Source of the DNA: Pseudomonas fluorescens
GTDB lineage: Bacteria > Pseudomonadota > Gammaproteobacteria > Pseudomonadales > Pseudomonadaceae
Reading direction: 5' to 3'
Length of the DNA: 64,000 bases
Assembly: GCF_900215245.1 (NCBI RefSeq)
Contig: NZ_LT907842.1
Location: forward strand, 1,860,001-1,924,000
Part shown: positions 39,504 to 47,540 of the stretch, piece after piece
Layout of the letters: every line of letters starts with the position of its first letter
Numbering within the stretch: the first letter of the stretch is position 1
Made by a program: the position numbers and the translations under genes
The notes under the pieces: model-generated
What the model was told of the DNA's origin: nothing
Database searches by the model: none
What the model saw: only the letters and a program-made list of their open reading frames with translations

Positions 39504-40244
39504 ATGCGTGCATGGATCGGCATGATCGGCCTGCTGTGCGCCTTTGGCGCCTCGGCCGCCCCGAAGATCGCGGTAACCGACCTGGCCTACGAGGCGCGGG
39601 TCGAGGAGTACATCCACGCGGTGTCGGCCAGCAATAACTTCCAGGCCAGCGCGTATCAGGCCAGCGGTGCGTCGAACTACAGCGAGTACGAGAGCCGTAC
39701 CAGCTACATCGAACAGACCGAACTGCGTAAATTCAGCGGTGATATCAAGGGCGAAATCCTCAAGTCGCACCAGTTCCAACTGGTACAGGGAACGCCCTAC
39801 ACCGCCGACGCCAAGGGCGACGTCTATGACGTGATCAAACGCATCAAGGCCGGTAACTTCAAGGGGGCTGACTACGTGCTGTTCGGCACACTGTCAGACA
39901 TCGACTTCACCCAGGACATCAATGCCCTGGACCACACCAACAGCTATTCGGCGGTGCTGGGCCTGACGCTGGTGGCCGATTTCAGCCTGATCAACACCCG
40001 AACTTTCGAAATCACCTCGGCATTTACCGCCATGGGTGAAGGCCAGGACACCAAGCTGGTGAACAGCCGTGACGTACGCGTCAGCCTGAACCGGCCACGT
40101 GTGGTGAAGGAAGTCTCGAAAGCACTGGGTGAGGATGTGGCCAGACAGTTGGCGGAACAGTTGGGCGGCGGGTATCAAGACCCGGGCAAGCCTGCGTTGC
40201 GCAATAACCTGCCAAGGGATGAAGCGCCAAAGATTCTGCGCTGA
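39504..40244 (+). CDS. CsgG/LpoB-like periplasmic protein
   Basis: The 246-residue product is only three bases after the LpoB-like stop. It has a cleavable signal (to ASAAP) rather than a lipobox, then KIAVTDLAYEARVEEYI (the PKIAVLDF-type first strand of CsgG), LKSHQFQLVQG, KAGNFKGADYVLFGTLSDI (the GADYLLVGTI-like strand of CsgG relatives) and a C-terminal helix. It is a CsgG/LpoB superfamily member without the outer-membrane anchor seen in CsgG. It completes the four-gene cassette. Confidence 0.75.
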   Translation: MRAWIGMIGLLCAFGASAAPKIAVTDLAYEARVEEYIHAVSASNNFQASAYQASGASNYSEYESRTSYIEQTELRKFSGDIKGEILKSHQFQLVQGTPYTADAKGDVYDVIKRIKAGNFKGADYVLFGTLSDIDFTQDINALDHTNSYSAVLGLTLVADFSLINTRTFEITSAFTAMGEGQDTKLVNSRDVRVSLNRPRVVKEVSKALGEDVARQLAEQLGGGYQDPGKPALRNNLPRDEAPKILR

Positions 40245-40272
40245 GCCCCCACTTCAAAGCCAACCCATAAAC

Positions 40273-40302
40273 CATGTGGGAGCAGGTTTGCTGCTCCCAC
40301 CG
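40273..40302. repeat. Single REP palindrome
   Basis: A 30-base palindrome with GTGGGAGC and GCTCCCAC arms carries a variant GGTTTGC core. It lies after the CsgG-like gene and before the convergent LysE gene, so it may end both transcripts. Confidence 0.65.
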
Positions 40303-40322
40303 TTGTAATTCCGTTTCTTCCC

Positions 40323-40955
40323 TTACGCCGTTGCGCGATGCAAGCTGGCCAAGAACCCCGCAGCCCCCACGAATAACCCGGCAAACGTGCGGTTCATGCG
40401 TTTTTGCTGCTTGGGCGTGCGCAACACACGCAAGACTTTCGACGCCAACCCCGTATAACCCGCCATCACAATCATATCGACGCTGATCATGGTCGCGCCG
40501 AGGATCAGATACTGGATCAGCAAAGGCGCCTGCGGGTTCACGAACTGCGGCAGCACCGCCAGCATGAACACCAGGGCCTTGGGGTTGCTCGCGTTGACCA
40601 GAAACCCACGGAACATCATCGCCATCGGCTTGCCGATCGGGCGTATCGCCGCGTCATCACTCATGTCCATGGGCAGGGCACGCCATTGCTTGATGGCCAG
40701 GTACACCAGGTACGCCACACCAAACCATTTGATCGCATAGAACGCAGTGGAAGACGCCGCAAGAATGGCACCCAGCCCGCCCGCTACCACGGCAATCTGC
40801 ATCGCCAGGCCCAGTTGCAGGCCAATGGCATTCCAGTAACCGCGCAGGAAACCGTATTGCAAGCCGCTGGACATCGACGCGATTGCGCCAGCACCGGGGG
40901 AAAGGGAGATGATCCAACTGGCCAGGAAAAAGGCCAGCCATGTATCGAGTGCCAT
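40323..40955 (-). CDS. LysE/RhtB-family amino-acid exporter
   Basis: The 210-residue membrane protein has the family's LSPGAGAIASMSSGLQYGF start and NPKALVFMLAVLPQF block, with about five or six hydrophobic segments. Such proteins export lysine, threonine, homoserine or related molecules. It is monocistronic and its substrate cannot be deduced here. Confidence 0.9.
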   Translation of the reverse strand: MALDTWLAFFLASWIISLSPGAGAIASMSSGLQYGFLRGYWNAIGLQLGLAMQIAVVAGGLGAILAASSTAFYAIKWFGVAYLVYLAIKQWRALPMDMSDDAAIRPIGKPMAMMFRGFLVNASNPKALVFMLAVLPQFVNPQAPLLIQYLILGATMISVDMIVMAGYTGLASKVLRVLRTPKQQKRMNRTFAGLFVGAAGFLASLHRATA

Positions 40956-41043
40956 TACACACCTCAGAAGGGAGTTTGCGGTCAGGCCTTAAGCTAACTC
41001 CGCCGACCGGAGGCTGGCTATAGATTTTTAAAAGATCTGAGCG

Positions 41044-41616
41044 CTAGCGGTCGCCCGGGAACACATGAGTGCCCGGCCAACGCCGCACAGAGCGCTGGAA
41101 GAACAAGCTGTTAGGCACTTGGACCATCGCGCTGCCGGTACCGGCATCTTCCACTTCGATCAGCGTGGTGTAGAGCAGGTTGATCGCCACTACCCGACCC
41201 TTCACGCCGGGCTTATCGACGGTGTCCACCAACTCGACGATATCACCGAGGCGGAACGGCCCGACGGTGAATATCAAGATAGCGCACAGCAGGTTGGACA
41301 ATACCGACCACATGGCGAAGAACGCCACAGCGGCAACCGCGACAAACCCTGACAGCGCCGTCCACAACACCGTGGCGGACACGCCCAGGCGGCCCAGCAC
41401 GAAAATCAACGCACTGCCCATGATCAGCCAGCGCAGGCCGCCACGTAGAGGCATCAGCAATTGCGGCGGGAACGGGTAGCGCTCACCCAAGCGAGTGAGA
41501 CCTTTGGCAACAAAACGCTGGGCCAGATAACCGGCCAGTAGAATCAGCAGGATTTGCACGCCAATCCAGGCCGGTTCCACCCATTGCGTCGGTAACGGCA
41601 GGTGCAGCGCTTCCAT
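41044..41616 (-). CDS. Small MscS-family mechanosensitive channel
   Basis: The 190-residue protein has one or two N-terminal segments and then the MscS pore/beta domain: WTALSGFVAVAAVAFFAMWSVLSNLLCAILIF (the TM3 Gly/Ala-rich helix) and FRLGDIVELVDTVDKPGVKGRVVAINLLYTTL. It lacks the long C-terminal cage of MscS and is one of the shortest family members. Its start shares a base with the ABC-F stop, so it is coupled to that gene. Confidence 0.88.
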   Translation of the reverse strand: MEALHLPLPTQWVEPAWIGVQILLILLAGYLAQRFVAKGLTRLGERYPFPPQLLMPLRGGLRWLIMGSALIFVLGRLGVSATVLWTALSGFVAVAAVAFFAMWSVLSNLLCAILIFTVGPFRLGDIVELVDTVDKPGVKGRVVAINLLYTTLIEVEDAGTGSAMVQVPNSLFFQRSVRRWPGTHVFPGDR

Positions 41617-43526
41617 CAGGACAGCGCCTCCAGCTCCGCTTGCAGACTTTCCAGCAGCTCGAGGGCCTCCATCCAGGTTTCCTCCAACTGCCCTTCACGC
41701 ACCTTGAGCTTGGCCTGTTCGGCCAGCAGGTCGCGCAGCTCGTCCTTGCGCGCCGCCTCGTAGACGGCGCTGTCGCCCAGGCTGGTTTCGATCTTGGCCA
41801 GGCGCTCATGCACCTTGCCCAACTCGGCTTCCAGCTTGTCGGCTTCACGCTTGTGCGGCGCCAACTGCTGACGCAGTGCGGCGGCGGCCTGGCGCTGGGC
41901 TTTTTTGTCGGTTTTGTCCGGGTTGACCGGCGTGTTACTGACCGGCGCGTTGCGCAGACGATAATCCGTCAGCCAGCGTGCGTAGTCATCCAGATCGCCG
42001 TCGAACTCTTCGACTTTGCCATCCGCCACCAGCAGGAAGTTGTCGGTGGTGCTCTTGAGCAAGTGGCGATCGTGAGACACCACCAATACCGCACCACTGA
42101 ACTCCTGCAGAGCCATGGTCAGCGCCAGGCGCATTTCCAGGTCCAGGTGGTTGGTGGGTTCGTCGAGCAGCAACAGGTTCGGTCGGTCCCAGGCGATCAA
42201 TGCCAGGGCCAGACGCGCTTTTTCGCCACCGGAGAAATTCAATACCGGCTCATCGATGCGCGCACCACGGAAGTCAAAGCCACCGAGGAAGTCGCGCAGG
42301 GTCTGCTCACGCTCGGTCGGCGCCAGACGCTGCAGGTGCAGCAACGGGCTGGCCTTGGAATCGAGGGAGTCCAGCTGATGCTGGGCAAAGTAGCCCACCA
42401 CCAGGTTCTCGCCACGGGTCAGACGGCCGGCCAGCGGTTGCAGTTCACCCGACAGGTTCTTGATCAGTGTCGACTTGCCGGCGCCGTTAGGGCCGAGCAA
42501 ACCAATACGTGCGCCCGGCGTGAGCTGCAGCTTGACCTTCTCCAGAATGGTTTTGTCGCCATACCCCAGACGCGCATCCGACAGGTCCAGCAACGGGCTG
42601 GAGATCTTCACCGACTCACGAAATACGAAGTCGAACGGCGAATCAACGTGGGCCGCCGACAGCTCTTCCATGCGCTCCAGCGCCTTGATCCGGCTCTGGG
42701 CCTGACGGGCCTTGGTGGCCTGGGCCTTGAACCGGGCGATGTAGCTTTCCATGTGCGCGCGTTGCGCCTGCTGCTTCTCGAAAGCTTGCTGCTGCTGCGC
42801 CAAACGCTCGGCACGCGCGCGTTCGAACGCGGTGTAGCCGCCACGGTAGAGGGTGATTTTCTTCTGTTCGACGTGGGCGATGTTGTCGACCACGGCATCG
42901 AGGAAATCCCGGTCGTGGGAAATCAGCAGCAAAGTACCTGGGTAGCTCTTGAGGAAGTCTTCCAGCCACAGGATCGCATCGAGGTCCAAGTGGTTGGTCG
43001 GTTCGTCGAGCAGTAACAGGTCCGACGGGCACATCAGCGCCTGAGCCAGGTTCAGGCGCATGCGCCAACCACCGGAGAAGTCGGCGACCGGGCGGTCCAT
43101 CTGCTCATTGGTAAAGCCGAGACCGGCCAGCATCTTGCGGGCACGGGCGTCGGCGGTGTAGCCGTCGGCGCTGTCGAGTTCCGAGTGCAGGCGGGCCTGA
43201 GCCGCACCGTCCTGGGCTTTCTCGGCCTCGGCCAGGTCGTGTTGCACCTGGCGCAGGCGCAGGTCGCCATCGAGCACGTAGTCGATCGCAATGCGGTCGA
43301 GGGTGTCGATCTCCTGGCGCATATGGGCGATGCGCCAGTCGGCCGGCAGCAAGCAGTCCCCGGAATCCGGGGTCAGCTCACCCAGCAACAGGGCGAACAA
43401 CGTGGATTTACCGGCACCGTTGGCACCGATCAGGCCGGCTTTGTGACCGGCGTGCAGGGTCAGCTCGGCGTCTTCGAGAAGACGTTGCGGGCCACGCTGT
43501 AATGTTAGGCTTTGAAGTCGGATCAT
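41616..43526 (-). CDS. ABC-F family ATPase (YheS-like)
   Basis: The 636-residue protein has two ATPase domains without membrane segments. Walker A motifs GANGAGKST and GPNGAGKST, signatures FSGGWRMRL and FSGGEKARLAL, and Walker B LLLLDEPTNHLDL (twice) are all intact. Between the domains is the ABC-F linker (a long coiled helical pair rich in Gln/Arg), and a charged helical tail of about 90 residues follows. ABC-F proteins act on ribosomes during translation. It is the first gene of a pair with the MscS gene. Confidence 0.93.
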   Translation of the reverse strand: MIRLQSLTLQRGPQRLLEDAELTLHAGHKAGLIGANGAGKSTLFALLLGELTPDSGDCLLPADWRIAHMRQEIDTLDRIAIDYVLDGDLRLRQVQHDLAEAEKAQDGAAQARLHSELDSADGYTADARARKMLAGLGFTNEQMDRPVADFSGGWRMRLNLAQALMCPSDLLLLDEPTNHLDLDAILWLEDFLKSYPGTLLLISHDRDFLDAVVDNIAHVEQKKITLYRGGYTAFERARAERLAQQQQAFEKQQAQRAHMESYIARFKAQATKARQAQSRIKALERMEELSAAHVDSPFDFVFRESVKISSPLLDLSDARLGYGDKTILEKVKLQLTPGARIGLLGPNGAGKSTLIKNLSGELQPLAGRLTRGENLVVGYFAQHQLDSLDSKASPLLHLQRLAPTEREQTLRDFLGGFDFRGARIDEPVLNFSGGEKARLALALIAWDRPNLLLLDEPTNHLDLEMRLALTMALQEFSGAVLVVSHDRHLLKSTTDNFLLVADGKVEEFDGDLDDYARWLTDYRLRNAPVSNTPVNPDKTDKKAQRQAAAALRQQLAPHKREADKLEAELGKVHERLAKIETSLGDSAVYEAARKDELRDLLAEQAKLKVREGQLEETWMEALELLESLQAELEALS

Positions 43527-43576
43527 AATGGCGGCGGAGTCTACCAGCTTCGTTGCCCGCTGGCTTGGGTGTGAAT

Positions 43577-44038
43577 ATGTGCGCTGACCTGTGGAGCTTT
43601 GCCCTCTCGACTTACGCCCGACCGGGCGTCGAAGCCGCCTGCCTGCGCTTGCAGGAGCAAGGCGCGGATGTGTGCCTGTTGCTCTGCGCTGCCTGGCTGG
43701 AGCGGCGAGGTGTGGCGCTTGCGCCCGCGCGCATTCATGCGCTGCAGCAGGTTGCCCTGCCCTGGCAAAAAAACGTGGTCGAACCGTTGCGACAGGTGCG
43801 CCTGCAATGGCGAGCCATGGCTCAACTGGATTTGCCTTTGGCGGCGTTACGCGAGCGGGTCAAAACCCTGGAACTGGAAGCCGAACGGGAGCTGTTGGCG
43901 CGCCTGGAAGTGTTGACGCAGGCATGGCCGACTGAAGAAGGGGATCAACGGGGATGGCTTGAAAGCTTGGCGGCCGGAGCCGCCAACCTTGACCACGACG
44001 CGCTGCAGCAGTTGCGCGTCGTGGCATCCGGCACTTAG
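43577..44038 (+). CDS. TIGR02444/DUF2390-family protein
   Basis: The ATG at 43577 gives 153 residues (MCADLWSFALSTYARPGVEA). It is mainly helical: GVEAACLRLQEQGADVCLLLCAAWLERRG and ALPWQKNVVEPLRQVRLQWR are the conserved blocks. It starts 50 bp from the divergent ABC-F gene and ends with a 4-bp overlap with algP. Function is unknown. Confidence 0.85.
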   Translation: MCADLWSFALSTYARPGVEAACLRLQEQGADVCLLLCAAWLERRGVALAPARIHALQQVALPWQKNVVEPLRQVRLQWRAMAQLDLPLAALRERVKTLELEAERELLARLEVLTQAWPTEEGDQRGWLESLAAGAANLDHDALQQLRVVASGT

Positions 44039-45189
44039 GAAGCGCTGGTTGGGGTAGTGCTTGGCGCTACGGGTGCAGACGTGCTGCTGGCCGATGCCGT
44101 TGGCGCGGCGGACGCCGTCGGCGTAGCAGGCGAAGCTGCCGGGGCAGTTGGCTTGGCCGGTGCAGGTTTGGCAGCAGCAGGTTTTGCGGCTGGCTTAGCG
44201 GCTGGTTTCGCAGCAGCAGGCTTGGCAGCTGGCTTAGCGGCTGGTTTTGCAGCGGCAGTTTTAGCAACCGGCTTGGCGACCGGTTTTGCAGCAGCCGCTT
44301 TAGCAGCTGGCTTAGCGGCTGGTTTCGCAGCAGCGGTTTTAGCTGCTGGCTTGGCGGCCGGTTTTGCAGCAGCGGTTTTAGCCGCAGGCTTGGCGGCTGG
44401 TTTTGCAGCGGCAGTTTTAGCAACTGGCTTGGCGGCCGGTTTTGCAGCAGCCGTTTTAGCAACTGGCTTGGCGGCTGGTTTCGCAGCAGCGGTTTTAGCC
44501 GCTGGCTTGGCGGCCGGTTTTGCAGCAGCCGTTTTAGCAACTGGCTTGGCGGCTGGTTTCGCAGCAGCGGTTTTAGCCGCTGGCTTGGCGGCCGGTTTCG
44601 CAGCAGCGGTTTTAGCCGCTGGCTTGGCGGCTGGTTTCGCAGCAGCGGTTTTAGCCGCTGGCTTGGCAGCTGGTTTCGCAGCAGCGGTTTTAGCAACTGG
44701 CTTGGCGGCTGGTTTTGCAGCAGCGGTTTTAGCCGCTGGCTTGGCAGCAGTCTTAGCCGAAGCTTTCGACGCAACAGCTTTTGCTGGTGTGCGAGCGCCC
44801 AGCACTTTGGCCACGGCTTCTTTCACACGACCTACGCCCTGGGCCAGCTTCAGGCTTTCCTGGGCATCGCGCTTGAGTTGGGAAATGTAAGTGCGGGTTT
44901 CAGCTTGGCGATCCTTGAGGGCATCCAGCAGGTCCTCAAGTTCTTTAACAGCGTCTTTGGCTTTGGCTTGTGCCTTGGCCTTGCCGGCAGTCGCGGCGTC
45001 TTGCAGTTTGGTGCGGGACTTGTGCAGCTTCTCTTGCGCTTTACCGCGTTGTTTTTCCAGTTTGGCGAGCAGTTTTTCTGCATCAGCCAAGGCTTGGGAA
45101 CATGCGCTTTCCAGATGTTCGAGCAGGCTGCCCGAAAGTTGTTGGAGTAAGTGCAACGGGGTATTTACAGGCTTCTGTTTGGCCGACAT
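44035..45189 (-). CDS. algP: AlgP (AlgR3), histone H1-like repeat protein
   Basis: The 384-residue protein has a helical N-terminal third (1-120: HLLQQLSGSLLEHLES..., then KDAVKELEDLLDALKDRQAE) and about 14-15 tandem 13-residue units built on K-T-A-A-A-K-P-A-A-K-P-A/V-A. The final 40 residues are Pro/Ala/Ser/Thr-rich and acidic-free. This is the Lys/Ala/Pro tail of AlgP, a regulator of alginate genes in P. aeruginosa. The DNA of the array is a near-perfect 39-bp tandem repeat, so copy number is likely to vary between strains. The window supports expression level only by analogy. Confidence 0.93.
   Translation of the reverse strand: MSAKQKPVNTPLHLLQQLSGSLLEHLESACSQALADAEKLLAKLEKQRGKAQEKLHKSRTKLQDAATAGKAKAQAKAKDAVKELEDLLDALKDRQAETRTYISQLKRDAQESLKLAQGVGRVKEAVAKVLGARTPAKAVASKASAKTAAKPAAKTAAAKPAAKPVAKTAAAKPAAKPAAKTAAAKPAAKPAAKTAAAKPAAKPAAKTAAAKPAAKPVAKTAAAKPAAKPAAKTAAAKPAAKPVAKTAAAKPAAKPVAKTAAAKPAAKPAAKTAAAKPAAKPAAKTAAAKPAAKPAAKAAAAKPVAKPVAKTAAAKPAAKPAAKPAAAKPAAKPAAKPAAAKPAPAKPTAPAASPATPTASAAPTASASSTSAPVAPSTTPTSAS
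44163..44757. repeat. 39-bp tandem repeat array inside algP
   Basis: About 14-15 copies of a 39-base unit encode the Lys-Ala-Pro repeats. Units differ mainly in synonymous third bases and in Ala/Val and Lys/Thr swaps. This is coding repeat, not CRISPR. Long internal near-identity makes it prone to recombination and to assembly collapse. Confidence 0.9.
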
Positions 45190-45382
45190 GGTTTACCTCC
45201 TGGCTGACGTGGGTGCGGCTCATACTAGCCCTCTGCTCTTACCGCCGCTAGGGCATGTTGACAGTATCGTTGGCCTTGCGTTGCACGGTGAGAAAATTCT
45301 TATCGATATAACAAAAAACCACGGCACTTTTTACGCATTCAGGCTGGCATAATCCGTCGCACTTTCGGCGGGAGACTACCCC

Positions 45383-46060
45383 ATGTCGCGTTACCTTTTT
45401 TTAGTGCTTGGCTTGGCGATTGGCGTGGCCAATGCAGGTGAGCAATCGCCGTCCAGCAGCACTGCTCAAGACCCGCACGATCTCGCGTACAGCTTGGGCG
45501 CAAGCCTCGGCGAGCGCTTGCGCCAGGAAGTCCCCGACCTGCAGATCCAGGCGCTGGTTGACGGCCTCAAGCAAGCCTACCAAGGCAAACCACTGGCGCT
45601 GGACAATGCTCGTATCGAACAGATCCTCGCCCAACACGAAGCACAGAGTGCGGCCGACGCTGAGGCGCCAAAAAGCGAAAAAGCGCTCGCTGCCGAACAG
45701 CAGTTTTTAACCCAGGAAAAAACGGCAAGCGGCGTGCGTGAATTGTCGGATGGCATTCTGCTCACCGAGCTGAAGCCTGGTACTGGCAGCAAGCCGTTGG
45801 CCAGTGATGAGGTGCAGGTGAAATACACCGGGAAGTTGCCCGACGGGACAATCTTCGATCAGAGCACACAGCCCCAATGGTTTCGTCTGGACAGTGTGAT
45901 CAGCGGCTGGAGCAAAGCACTTCAACAGATGCCGACAGGTGCAAAATGGCGCCTGGTGATTCCATCGGCCCAGGCCTATGGCGCCGACGGTGCCGGCGAG
46001 TTGATACCGCCGTATACACCGCTGGTATTTGAGATCGAGTTGCTCGGTACTCGCCACTGA
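45383..46060 (+). CDS. FKBP-type peptidyl-prolyl isomerase
   Basis: The 225-residue protein has a signal peptide (to ANAGE), an N-terminal FKBP dimerisation domain (HDLAYSLGASLGERLRQEVPDLQ and a long helix) and a C-terminal FKBP domain (DEVQVKYTGKLPDGTIFDQS, then ISGWSKALQQMPTGAKWRLVIPS and LIPPYTPLVFEIELL). It is a periplasmic chaperone of the FkpA/FklB type. It follows a 190-base region containing a CATAAT -10 box at about 45346-45351. Confidence 0.9.
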   Translation: MSRYLFLVLGLAIGVANAGEQSPSSSTAQDPHDLAYSLGASLGERLRQEVPDLQIQALVDGLKQAYQGKPLALDNARIEQILAQHEAQSAADAEAPKSEKALAAEQQFLTQEKTASGVRELSDGILLTELKPGTGSKPLASDEVQVKYTGKLPDGTIFDQSTQPQWFRLDSVISGWSKALQQMPTGAKWRLVIPSAQAYGADGAGELIPPYTPLVFEIELLGTRH

Positions 46061-46066
46061 CCCAAT

Positions 46067-46098
46067 AAAAAACGGTGCGCCATGCGCACCGTTTTTTA
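46067..46098. terminator. Bidirectional rho-independent terminator
   Basis: A stem GGTGCGC/GCGCACC with a 3-4-base loop is flanked by A and T runs on both sides. It lies between the convergent FKBP and algQ genes. Confidence 0.9.
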
Positions 46099-46112
46099 CG
46101 TATCACCCAGGA

Positions 46113-46571
46113 TCAAACCTGCGCGACAGGCTCTTCCTTATGGGCGTTGTGCAACACTTCGATCAAGCAGTCTTCCAGCTCGAAACGCTCGTGGAGCAGA
46201 CCACCCAACTCTTTAAATTTTTCAGCAACACACTTGCCGGCGTCACACAGGTCGTTAAAGGCCAGCAACTTTTCAGTGATGACGTCGATGCGCGGGTAAA
46301 TAGTCTCGGCCAGCTCCAGACCACGCTTATCGTTAAACGCTTTCGCCTCGCTGGTCAGTTGCTCGTAGATCTCGAAATGACCTGTAGAAACATAGTCCAC
46401 CAATACACCGCAGAAATCTTGCAGCGACTCGCAATTCTGAGCCAATGCTTCGGGCTTGGCGCCAAGAGCATCAAAGGCCCGAACCAGTTCGTGACGTGCT
46501 TTCAACCAGCTGTCGATCAGCTTGTGCACCCCACCCCAGCGTTCCTGAGCATTCTGACAACTTTCCAGCAT
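46113..46571 (-). CDS. algQ: Anti-sigma-70 factor AlgQ (Rsd family)
   Basis: The 152-residue helical protein matches Rsd/AlgQ ([22 protein letters not shown] blocks, then [28 protein letters not shown]). Rsd-type factors bind sigma-70 region 4 and in P. aeruginosa AlgQ affects alginate, siderophores and virulence. Its position between FKBP and dsbB matches the PA5255 locus. It begins at an ATG with GAGAG upstream. Confidence 0.95.
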   Translation of the reverse strand: MLESCQNAQERWGGVHKLIDSWLKARHELVRAFDALGAKPEALAQNCESLQDFCGVLVDYVSTGHFEIYEQLTSEAKAFNDKRGLELAETIYPRIDVITEKLLAFNDLCDAGKCVAEKFKELGGLLHERFELEDCLIEVLHNAHKEEPVAQV

Positions 46572-46681
46572 GGTGATCTCTCTTCCCTATAGGGGGCGCT
46601 GCCGCTCTGTGCCCGCGCAACACTTCAAGGATAAAAGCGGCAGCCGGACAAGGCCGCATCTGACAAACGGTTTCAGTAATG

Positions 46682-46707
46682 CATGCGGGCCAGATTATGC
46701 CCGCATG
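46682..46707. other. Hairpin between dsbB and algQ
   Basis: CATGCGGGC (46682-46690) and GCCCGCATG (46699-46707) form perfect 9-base arms around an 8-base loop, without a T run on either side. It lies after the dsbB stop on the minus strand and before algQ, so it may act as an attenuator or a stability element. Confidence 0.4.
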
Positions 46708-46782
46708 ACTATGGCTTCAAGGTACGCAGGAGAGAAAGTTCATACAAGTGTTTAATCCCGTCGTACAAACTGCGACTGTCCT

Positions 46783-47304
46783 TCAGTACCTCACAAGGTC
46801 CACACGACGGCTCAGTAGCAGCCGCGAAAACTGCATGATGCCCAGGACCAGCATCGCCACGAAGAACAGCAAACTCCACTCGGGCAGGCTCAGGTCGAAC
46901 AGCGTCCAGTTGAGTTCCACACAATCGACGGTGCCTCTGATCGTCAATTGCAGTGATTGCCAAAGCGACAGGTTCTCAATCATGTATTGCAGACTGGGCC
47001 AGCAATCGCTGGCCTGCTCCAGTGCGGCATTTTGTAGCAGTACTTGGCGCACGGCGGTGATAGCGCCCAGCAACGCGCACCCCATGCTGGCCAACCCGTA
47101 AAGATAAGCCGCAAAGCGTCTTGGGCCGTGAATCACGGCAACCAGATTGATCAGCGTAAAGGCGGCCAAAAAGATGCGTTGCACCTGGCAAAGGAAGCAA
47201 GGGCGCAAAAGCGCGCCGAACTCAAGATAGAACGACGCACCCAACGTCATCGCACCAGCCATGAACGCCAGGAGAAACAAGGAGCGTGAAGGGGCCAAAG
47301 ACAT
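46783..47304 (-). CDS. Disulfide bond formation protein DsbB (DsbH)
   Basis: The start at 47304 (MSLAPSRSLFLLAF) gives 173 residues with four membrane segments. The catalytic cysteine pairs are Cys36/Cys39 (RPCFLCQ) and Cys101/Cys128 (SDCWPS ... VDCVE). DsbB re-oxidises periplasmic DsbA and passes electrons to quinone. In Pseudomonas a second DsbB (DsbH) sits at this locus beside algQ. Because two paralogues exist I leave the symbol blank. Confidence 0.92.
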   Translation of the reverse strand: MSLAPSRSLFLLAFMAGAMTLGASFYLEFGALLRPCFLCQVQRIFLAAFTLINLVAVIHGPRRFAAYLYGLASMGCALLGAITAVRQVLLQNAALEQASDCWPSLQYMIENLSLWQSLQLTIRGTVDCVELNWTLFDLSLPEWSLLFFVAMLVLGIMQFSRLLLSRRVDLVRY

Positions 47305-47484
47305 TGTTATCCGTACCGCAAAAGATAGGTCGTTACGGTAGAGTAAAGGCCTGACCCCTTTCAATACGTGCTAGAGCAGACAATTCCGCGAGAGCCTGGG
47401 GATATACCGTCAGAACCTGGATGACTTCAAGCTGTTAGCGGTAGGAATTTGCTACATCGCGCTTTAGACCCAGCCTTTACACGA

Positions 47485-47524
47485 TAAAAAAGGGTTGGCC
47501 CTAAGAAACTTCTGAGCCAACCCT
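47485..47524 (-). terminator. Rho-independent terminator of the hem operon
   Basis: AGGGTTGGC and GCCAACCCT-type arms form a 9-10-base stem with a loop of about 17 bases and an A run on the + strand (T run on the - strand). It lies just after the hemY stop, and therefore ends the hemC-hemD-hemX-hemY transcript. Confidence 0.8.
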
Positions 47525-47540
47525 CTCACTCTTTCCTACT

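Noticed and set aside
44163..44757. CRISPR-like array
   Set aside because: The regular repeats have no unique spacers; they are in-frame codon repeats of algP.
44057..44890. 277-codon Ala/Gly-rich frame opposite algP
   Set aside because: Produced by the complement of the Lys-Ala-Pro repeat; no start context, no family.
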